A stretch of DNA of 62,601 nucleotides from JAWLGJ01 sp041685145 (GTDB lineage: Bacteria > Pseudomonadota > Alphaproteobacteria > Rhodospirillales > Magnetospirillaceae): NCBI GenBank assembly GCA_041685145.1, contig JAWLGJ010000017.1:1-62601 (forward strand). Reading direction: 5' to 3'. Each line of letters opens with the position of its first letter. Within the stretch, counting starts at the first letter, position 1. Both the position numbers and the translations under genes were made by a program. Positions 57,399 through 62,601 of this stretch are shown piece after piece. Under the pieces are notes generated by a model, which saw only the letters and a program-made list of their open reading frames with translations, had not been told where the DNA came from and searched no databases.

Positions 57399-58553
57399 AT
57401 GCCCTGGACTCCGCAAGGCGGTGGCGGCGGCCCGTGGGGCGGCGGCAACGGCAGTGGCGGCGGTGGCGGCGGACGCAGCCCGTGGGGGCGCGGCGGCGGT
57501 TCCGGCGGTCCCGGCGGCGGCGGTGGCCCGCAGCCGCCCGATCTTGAGGAACTGCTGCGCCGCGGCCAGGCCCGCTTTCGCCGCGTCGTCCCCGGCGGCA
57601 CCGGCGGCGGGCGGGCGATCGCGCTGATCGTCCTGCTGGCGCTGGTGGCCTGGGGCCTGACCGGCTTCTACCGCGTCGCCCCCGACGAGCAGGGGATCGT
57701 GCTGCGCTTCGGACAGTGGGTCGACACCACCGGGCCGGGCCTGCACTACCGCCCCCCTTACCCCGTCGGCGAGGTCATCACCCCCAAGGTCACCACCATC
57801 AACCGCGAGGAACTGGGCTTCCGTGACGTCGGCGCCGCCGGCACCCGCAACGTTTCGGAAGAGAGCCTGATGCTCACCGGCGACGAAAACATCGTCGACA
57901 TCCATTTCTCGATCTTCTGGCGCATCAAGGATGCCGGCCAGTACCTGTTCAATCTGCGCGACCCGCGCGGCACGGTGCGCGTGGCCGGCGAGTCGGTGAT
58001 GCGCGACATCATCGGCCAGACTCCGATTCAGAGCGCCCTGACCGAGGGGCGCGCGGTCATCGAGCAGCGCGCGCGCGACAAGTTGCAGGGCCTGCTGGAC
58101 GGGTACGGCGCCGGGGTGCAGGTCACCCGAATGCAGCTTCTGAAGGTGGACCCGCCGGCGCCGGTGATCGACGCCTTCAACGACGTTCAGCGCGCCAAGG
58201 CCGACCAGGAGCGCCTGCGCAACGAGGCCGACGGCTACCGCAACGACATCATCCCCCGCGCCCGCGGCCAGGCCGAGCAGTTGTTGCAGCAGGCCCAGGC
58301 CTATCGCGAGGAGATCGTGAACATCGCGCAGGGTGACGCCGAACGGTTCAGCCAGATCTACGAAGCCTATGCGTTGGCCAAGGACGTCACGGCCCGGCGC
58401 CTGTATTTCGAGACCATGGAGGAGGTATTGCGGCGCTCGCACAAGGTCATCATCGACCCCGCCGCCGAGGGCAGCAACGGGGTGGTGCCGTATCTGCCGC
58501 TGCCGGAATTGCGCCGCGAGGCCGCCGCCGGGCGCGAGGGAGGTGAGCGATGA
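57399..58553 (+). CDS. hflK: HflK, FtsH-associated band 7 protein
   Basis: The protein has 384 residues. A Gly-rich cytoplasmic head (about 1-48), which is common in HflK, precedes one membrane segment (about 68-86). The SPFH/band 7 domain then has FYRVAPDEQGIVLRFGQWVDTTGPGLHY. Further phrases are SLMLTGDENIVDIHFSIFWRI and ESVMRDIIGQTPIQSALTEGR, with a coiled coil ending in Ala/Gln-rich helices. It forms a cage with HflC that limits access to the FtsH protease. hflC overlaps its stop by 4 bases. Confidence 0.95.
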   Translation: MPWTPQGGGGGPWGGGNGSGGGGGGRSPWGRGGGSGGPGGGGGPQPPDLEELLRRGQARFRRVVPGGTGGGRAIALIVLLALVAWGLTGFYRVAPDEQGIVLRFGQWVDTTGPGLHYRPPYPVGEVITPKVTTINREELGFRDVGAAGTRNVSEESLMLTGDENIVDIHFSIFWRIKDAGQYLFNLRDPRGTVRVAGESVMRDIIGQTPIQSALTEGRAVIEQRARDKLQGLLDGYGAGVQVTRMQLLKVDPPAPVIDAFNDVQRAKADQERLRNEADGYRNDIIPRARGQAEQLLQQAQAYREEIVNIAQGDAERFSQIYEAYALAKDVTARRLYFETMEEVLRRSHKVIIDPAAEGSNGVVPYLPLPELRREAAAGREGGER

Positions 58554-59521
58554 ACCGCAACGCAGCCATCGCACTGGTCGTCGTCGCCGTCGTCGTCGTG
58601 ATCGGCGGCCTGTCCTCCATGTATATCGTGCGCCAGTCGCAGCAGGCGCTGCCGGTGCGGCTGGGCGCGCCGCTGGACCCGGTGAAGGAGCCCGGCCTGC
58701 ACTTCAAGATTCCGTTCATCGACCAGATCAACATCTACGAGGCGCGTCTGCTCGAACTCGACCCGCCGGCCGAGGAGATCATCCTGGGCGACCAGAAGCG
58801 TATCCGGGTCGATTCCTTCACCCGCTTCCGCATCGAGGATCCGCTGCGGTTCTACCAGGCGCTGCGCACCGAGGAGGCGGCGCGAGGACGCCTGCGCGAG
58901 GTGGTGAACTCCTCGCTGCGGCAGGTGCTGGGCCAGGTGATGCTGCCCAGCGTGCTGTCGGACGAGCGCAACGCCATCATGCAGCAAATTCAGCAGCGGG
59001 TGGCCGAGGAGGCCGAAACCCTGGGCATCGCGCTCGCCGACGTGCGCATCCGCCGCGCCGACCTGCCCGAGGAGACCAGTCAGAGCATTTACGACCGGAT
59101 GCGGTCCGAGCGCGAGCGCGAGGCCCGCGAGGCCCGGGCCCAGGGCGAGGAGCGGGCGCAGCAGATACGCTCCCGCGCCGAGCGCGAGCGCACGGTGATC
59201 CTGGCCGAGGCCCGCCGGCAGTCGCAGATCATGCGCGGCGAGGGCGACGCCCAGGCCAACAAGATCTATGCCGAGGCCTACAATCTCGATCCCGAGTTCT
59301 TCGCCTTCCATCGCGCCCTGCAGGCGTATCGCGTGTCGATGAACGAGGGCGGCACGTCGCTGGTGCTGTCGCCGACCAGCGAGTTCTTCCGCTTCTTCGG
59401 CACCCTGCCGCCGCCGCAGGAGACGCAGCCCGCGGCGACGGCCCCGGACCTGACGGCGCTGGGCGAGGAGGCGTCGGCGGTGGCGCAGCCGGGACCGCGC
59501 CGGCCGGACGCCGAGGAGTAG
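58550..59521 (+). CDS. hflC: HflC, FtsH-associated band 7 protein
   Basis: The protein has 323 residues; ATG overlaps the hflK stop and follows GGGAGGTGAG. N-terminal membrane segment (about 8-26), band 7 domain with LGAPLDPVKEPGLHFKIPFIDQIN, VDSFTRFRIEDPLRFYQAL and LRQVLGQVMLPSVLSDERNA, then a coiled coil and the C-terminal phrase YAEAYNLDPEFFAFHRALQAYR. The last 40 residues are Pro/Ala-rich. It alternates with HflK in the cage around FtsH. The cluster continues with DUF2065 and degP, a set that recurs in alphaproteobacteria. Confidence 0.95.
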   Translation: MNRNAAIALVVVAVVVVIGGLSSMYIVRQSQQALPVRLGAPLDPVKEPGLHFKIPFIDQINIYEARLLELDPPAEEIILGDQKRIRVDSFTRFRIEDPLRFYQALRTEEAARGRLREVVNSSLRQVLGQVMLPSVLSDERNAIMQQIQQRVAEEAETLGIALADVRIRRADLPEETSQSIYDRMRSEREREAREARAQGEERAQQIRSRAERERTVILAEARRQSQIMRGEGDAQANKIYAEAYNLDPEFFAFHRALQAYRVSMNEGGTSLVLSPTSEFFRFFGTLPPPQETQPAATAPDLTALGEEASAVAQPGPRRPDAEE

Positions 59522-59591
59522 CGACCGGCGCCGGGCGGGGGGCTTTCGGGCCGCCCCGCCCGGCGGCCGCTGTCGCTCGCCGGACCCCTTC

Positions 59592-59792
59592 ATGAAGGAT
59601 TTGGCCGTCGCCCTTGCCCTCGCCATCGCCCTGGAGGGCATGGCCTACGCCCTGTTTCCCGACGCCATGAAGCGCATGGCGGCGCGCATGCAGGACATGC
59701 CGCCGCAGATGCTGCGCGCTGTCGGTCTCGGCGCCGCCGTGGCCGGGGTGGCGGTGCTGGCGGTCTTGCGGCGCGGCGCGATTGCGGGGTAG
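59592..59792 (+). CDS. DUF2065 small membrane protein (YjeT-like)
   Basis: The protein has 66 residues. Two membrane helices (about 2-22 and 43-61) flank MKRMAARMQDMPPQMLRAVG, with the Met-x-x-x-Pro-x-x-x-Leu-Arg pattern of DUF2065. The position between hflC and degP matches its usual neighbourhood. Proteins of this family are small partners of unknown function in membrane protein quality control. The gap to hflC is 70 bases, and degP begins 108 bases after its stop. Confidence 0.85.
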   Translation: MKDLAVALALAIALEGMAYALFPDAMKRMAARMQDMPPQMLRAVGLGAAVAGVAVLAVLRRGAIAG

Positions 59793-59900
59793 CGCCGGGA
59801 TCACAAGAGGGGTGTCGTTTACTTGAACCCACTTTCGGGCGACACTAGATGCCGATTGTTGCGTCAGCCGCCCCACAAAATGCGAGAGGGAGAAGTGTTG

Positions 59901-61442
59901 GTGTCATACCCGCCGAGGAACGTCCAGACCGCCACATCGACCGGCCGGGCCGCGACCGAGGAGTCCGCGCCCTTGTTGCGATGGATGCTCGCCGGCCTGG
60001 TGGCCCTGGCCCTGATGCTGGGCGGGGCGGCCGCCGACGCGCGCCAGGCACCGGACAGCTTCGCCGATCTTGCCGAGCGGCTGCTGCCGGCGGTGGTGAA
60101 CATTTCCACCACCCAGTCGGTGTCCGGGAACGACATGCCCCACCCGCAGTTCCCCCCCGGATCGCCGTTCGAGGAGTTCTTCGACGAGTTCTTCGAGCGC
60201 GAACAGCGGCCCCAGCAGGCGCCGCGCCGCGCCACCTCGCTGGGCTCCGGCTTCATCGTCGACGCCGAGGGCTATGTCGTCACCAACAACCACGTCATTG
60301 CCGAGGCCGAGGAGATCAACGTCATCCTGCATGACGACACGGTCCTCAGCGCCGAGGTCGTCGGCCGCGACGAGAAGACCGATCTGGCCCTGCTCAAGGT
60401 CGAGCCCAGGGCGCCGCTGCCGCATGTCGATTGGGGCGATTCCGACGCCATGCGCATCGGCGACTGGGTCATCGCCATCGGCAATCCCTTCGGCCTGGGC
60501 GGCACGGTGACCGCGGGGATCATCTCGGCGCGGGCCCGCGACATCAATTCCGGGCCCTATGACGACTATCTGCAGACCGACGCCGCCATCAACCGCGGCA
60601 ACTCCGGCGGCCCCATGTTCAACCTGGACGGCGAGGTCATCGGCATCAACACGGCCATCTTCTCGCCCTCCGGCGGCAGCATCGGCATCGGCTTCGCCAT
60701 TCCGTCGTCGCTGGCCAAGGGCGTCGTGGAAGACTTGAAGGAGCACGGCCGCCCGCGCCGCGGCTGGCTGGGTGTGCGCATCCAGACGGTGACCGAGGAA
60801 ATCGCCGAGAGCCTGGGGCTGGAGGCGGCGCACGGCGCGCTGGTCGCCGACGTCACCGCCGGCGGCCCGGCCGAGAAGGCGGGGCTGAAGCCCGGCGACG
60901 TCATCCTGCGCTTCGACGGCAAGCCGGTCGACGAAATGCGGCGCCTGCCGCGCGTGGTCGCCGAGACCGCCATCGGCAAGTCCGTCGATGTCGTCGTCTG
61001 GCGCAACGGCGAGCGCCAGCCGGTCAAGGTGGTGCTGGGCGAGCTTGACGAGGGCGAGCGCATCATGCAGGCCCAGGACGAAGGCGGCTGGGGCGAAGAG
61101 CGCGACGACACCGGCGGTCAGGTCGAGGTGGCCGGCCTGGGGCTCACGGTCGCCGCCATCTCGCCCGACCTGCGCGAGCGCCTGGGCATTCCCGAGGACG
61201 TCGATGGCTTGGCCATCGTCGAGGTCGCCCGCAACGGTGCCGCGGCCGAAAAGGGCCTGCGACCGGGTGACGTGATCGTGGAAGTGGGGCAAGAGCCCGT
61301 CCGCGCCCCGGCGGAGATGGAGCAGCGCGTGCAGGCGGCCCGCGACGGCGGGCGGCGCTCGGTGCTGCTTCTGGTCCAGAACGGGGAGGGCCTGCGCTTC
61401 GTCGCCCTGCGCATCGACGGCGACGACCGCGAGGGCGGGTGA
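59901..61442 (+). CDS. degP: DegP/HtrA periplasmic serine protease with two PDZ domains
   Basis: The protein has 513 residues from a GTG at 59901 chosen by the GGGAG site; ATG 59880 and TTG 59898 are alternatives. An N-terminal signal or anchor (about 27-50) is followed by the trypsin-like domain with the catalytic triad His131 (TNNHVIA), Asp161 (KTDLALLKV) and Ser235 (GNSGGPM). Two PDZ domains follow (AHGALVADVTAGGPAEKAGL, and DVDGLAIVEVARNGAAAEKGL). It degrades or refolds damaged envelope proteins and is the last gene of the hflK-hflC-DUF2065-degP set. A strong terminator follows. Confidence 0.95.
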   Translation: MSYPPRNVQTATSTGRAATEESAPLLRWMLAGLVALALMLGGAAADARQAPDSFADLAERLLPAVVNISTTQSVSGNDMPHPQFPPGSPFEEFFDEFFEREQRPQQAPRRATSLGSGFIVDAEGYVVTNNHVIAEAEEINVILHDDTVLSAEVVGRDEKTDLALLKVEPRAPLPHVDWGDSDAMRIGDWVIAIGNPFGLGGTVTAGIISARARDINSGPYDDYLQTDAAINRGNSGGPMFNLDGEVIGINTAIFSPSGGSIGIGFAIPSSLAKGVVEDLKEHGRPRRGWLGVRIQTVTEEIAESLGLEAAHGALVADVTAGGPAEKAGLKPGDVILRFDGKPVDEMRRLPRVVAETAIGKSVDVVVWRNGERQPVKVVLGELDEGERIMQAQDEGGWGEERDDTGGQVEVAGLGLTVAAISPDLRERLGIPEDVDGLAIVEVARNGAAAEKGLRPGDVIVEVGQEPVRAPAEMEQRVQAARDGGRRSVLLLVQNGEGLRFVALRIDGDDREGG

Positions 61443-61465
61443 CGATGTCGGCATCGTCCAAATGG

Positions 61466-61497
61466 AAAGGGCGGCCCCTGCGGGGCCGCCCTTTTTT
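61466..61497 (+). terminator. Rho-independent terminator after degP
   Basis: AAAGGGCGGCCCC (61466-61478) pairs perfectly with GGGGCCGCCCTTT (61482-61494) around TGC, and a run of six T follows. It is one of the clearest terminators in the window and lies 24 bases beyond the degP stop. Confidence 0.95.
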
Positions 61498-61529
61498 ATC
61501 GGCGGCCAAGCGAGCGGCGCGAAGCGGCC

Positions 61530-62162
61530 CTAACGAACCGTGTCCAGCAGCCGCCAGCGGCGGGGATCGATGAGGTGGCGGCGGTCGTCTCGGGCGTCGG
61601 GCACGGCCAGCACCTCGGCTCCGTCAAGGTGGCGGGTGCGGGCCCGTTCCGGGCGCGGCGCGCCGGCGACGCGCAGCCGTCCGATCTGCTTTCGCACGTC
61701 CAGATTGACAACCAGCAGCTCGCCCTCGGGCGCGGCGGCGCGCCCCAGCAGTTCGAAGCCGCCGGGGGCGAGGATGAAGCCGGCCATCGGGTGGCTGAGG
61801 GCGATGCGCTCGATGGGGAAGCGCGCCGGACGCACGCCCTCGAACTGATCGGGCTGGCGGTTATGGACGAAGCCCGTATAGGGCGGCGGGTCGGCCCAGT
61901 ACAGCACCAGCAGTTCCGGCACCGTCGCCAGGGCCAGCAGGAAAGCCTCGTGTTTGTCGCTGCGGCCGATGGCGGCGACGGAGTCGGCCAAGGGCAGGGT
62001 CGCCACCGTGGCGCCCCCCTCGCGCAGCACGATGCGGGGCGGTTCCTGCTCGACCCGGGCCTGCACGGCGCCATCGGTCGACTCGGCCTCCAGCGCCATT
62101 GCCGGTGCCGCCAGCGCCATCGCCGCCATCGCCGCCGACGCGGCCAATCGCCAAATGTTCAT
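61530..62162 (-). CDS. Secreted protein of unknown function
   Basis: The protein has 210 residues from the ATG at 62162 with GGGGG upstream. Signal peptide (about 1-23, Ala-rich, ending APAMALEA). The mature part has alternating hydrophobic positions, for example PRIVLREGGATVATLPLADS, LLALATVPELLVLYWADPPP and GELLVVNLDVRKQIGRLRV, which looks beta-rich. I do not recognise a family. It is divergent from the DUF1015 gene and convergent with degP. A single-copy periplasmic protein is the safest reading. Confidence 0.7.
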   Translation of the reverse strand: MNIWRLAASAAMAAMALAAPAMALEAESTDGAVQARVEQEPPRIVLREGGATVATLPLADSVAAIGRSDKHEAFLLALATVPELLVLYWADPPPYTGFVHNRQPDQFEGVRPARFPIERIALSHPMAGFILAPGGFELLGRAAAPEGELLVVNLDVRKQIGRLRVAGAPRPERARTRHLDGAEVLAVPDARDDRRHLIDPRRWRLLDTVR

Positions 62163-62244
62163 TCGACCCCCTTGGACTCGTGACGACGGTAGTCTATGAA
62201 CCCGGGCAGAATTCGCCAATGACTTCAGACAAGGGAGCCCGCTC

Positions 62245-62601
62245 GTGAGCGTGCCTTTGTTCCGGCCTTTCGCCGCCCTGCGTCCCGCCCCCGGCTACGC
62301 CGCCCAGGTGGCCGCGCCGCCCTACGACGTCCTCAACAGCGACGAGGCCCGCGCCAAGGCCGAGGGCAATCCCTGGAGCTTCCTGCATGTCTCCAAGGCC
62401 GAGATCGACCTGCCCCCGGGCACCGATCCCCACGCGCCCGAGGTATATGCCCAGGCGGGCGAGAGCCTGCGCCGCATGGTCGCGCAGGACGTCCTGCGGC
62501 GCGAGCCGGCGCCGCGCTTCTATGTCTGGCGTATGCGCATGGGCGATCACGTCCAGACCGGCATCGTCGGCGGCGCCTCGGTGGCGGCCTATGACGCCAA
62601 C
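62245..62601 (+). CDS. DUF1015 family protein, 5' part (runs off the right edge)
   Basis: The frame starts at a GTG with AAGGGAG seven bases upstream and is open to the last base (119 codons). It begins MSVPLFRPFAALRPAPGYA, then QVAAPPYDVLNSDEAR and NPWSFLHVSKAEIDLPPGTD, all typical of the N-terminus of DUF1015 proteins, followed by YVWRMRMGDH. These proteins are often found near serine-biosynthesis genes (serA, serC) and may be kinase-like, but the function is not settled. The C-terminus is outside the window. Confidence 0.9.
   Translation, partial: MSVPLFRPFAALRPAPGYAAQVAAPPYDVLNSDEARAKAEGNPWSFLHVSKAEIDLPPGTDPHAPEVYAQAGESLRRMVAQDVLRREPAPRFYVWRMRMGDHVQTGIVGGASVAAYDAN

Noticed and set aside
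56106..58574. 822-residue fusion of Mrp with an extra N-terminal part
   Set aside because: The extra part is antisense to hflK. A good start with GGAG at 57248 gives a normal Mrp length.
1..62601. Genomic island, prophage or transposon
   Set aside because: Codon use and composition look even, gene content is core, and no integrase, transposase, tRNA-flanked repeat or terminal inverted repeat was seen.

Overview
The window reads as chromosome of a GC-rich alphaproteobacterium, most likely a Rhodospirillales/Magnetospirillum-type organism. This is an inference from gene content: a Tad/Cpa pilus locus, flagellar genes with the alphaproteobacterial DUF6468 and MotE proteins, CheZ beside CheY, an LdtR-like MarR protein, ChvG/ChvI-like two-component proteins, and response regulators with a conserved basic tail. 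Base composition and codon use look even throughout. I see no prophage, insertion sequence, CRISPR array, rRNA or tRNA.

Layout. (1) 1-4.7 kb: the end of a GspB/PilO-like pilus or secretion operon, an ABC ATPase, the retraction ATPases PilT and PilU on the minus strand, and a Crp/Fnr regulator. (2) 4.7-17.5 kb: a Flp pilin with its own promoter and terminator, then cpaB-cpaC-cpaD-cpaE-cpaF-tadB-tadC, a convergent tadD-like lipoprotein, a stand-alone secretin N-domain protein, a Sel1-repeat protein, a MarR protein and a second Flp-type pilin. No prepilin peptidase or TadE/F/G is present here. (3) 17.5-25.8 kb: a NatAB-type ABC exporter, then housekeeping genes (radC, map, sfsA, a NDUFAF5-like methyltransferase, comF, grxC, a nitrilase-family amidase) and an orphan TRAP binding protein. 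(4) 26-40.7 kb: two sister response regulators and an HPt protein, a 160-bp tandem repeat, flgF-flgG-flgA-flgH on the minus strand, and divergently fliL-fliM-DUF6468-motE-cheY-cheZ, two MotB-like proteins and a 1137-residue AMIN/TPR protein. (5) 40.7-57 kb: speD-speE, a site-2 protease, an OmpR/EnvZ pair, MarR, ilvE, thiI, a DUF523/DUF1722 protein, a LOG hydrolase, two small lipoproteins, an L,D-transpeptidase, an HATPase-only protein coupled to a 72-residue protein, a ChvGI-like pair, a Na+/Ca2+ exchanger and the Fe-S carrier Mrp. (6) 57-62.6 kb: hflK-hflC-DUF2065-degP (membrane protein quality control), a secreted unknown, and the start of a DUF1015 gene.

The dominant theme is surface motility and attachment: a retractable type IVa-like system, a Tad pilus, a flagellum and chemotaxis relays lie within 40 kb. 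The least understood parts are the tail of the flagellar operon (a MotB-like pair, one lacking the proton-carrying aspartate, plus the AMIN/TPR protein), the kinase-less receiver/HPt set, the three-copy repeat, and the HATPase/small-protein pair. Starts were chosen by ribosome-binding site and family length; where two starts compete this is stated.
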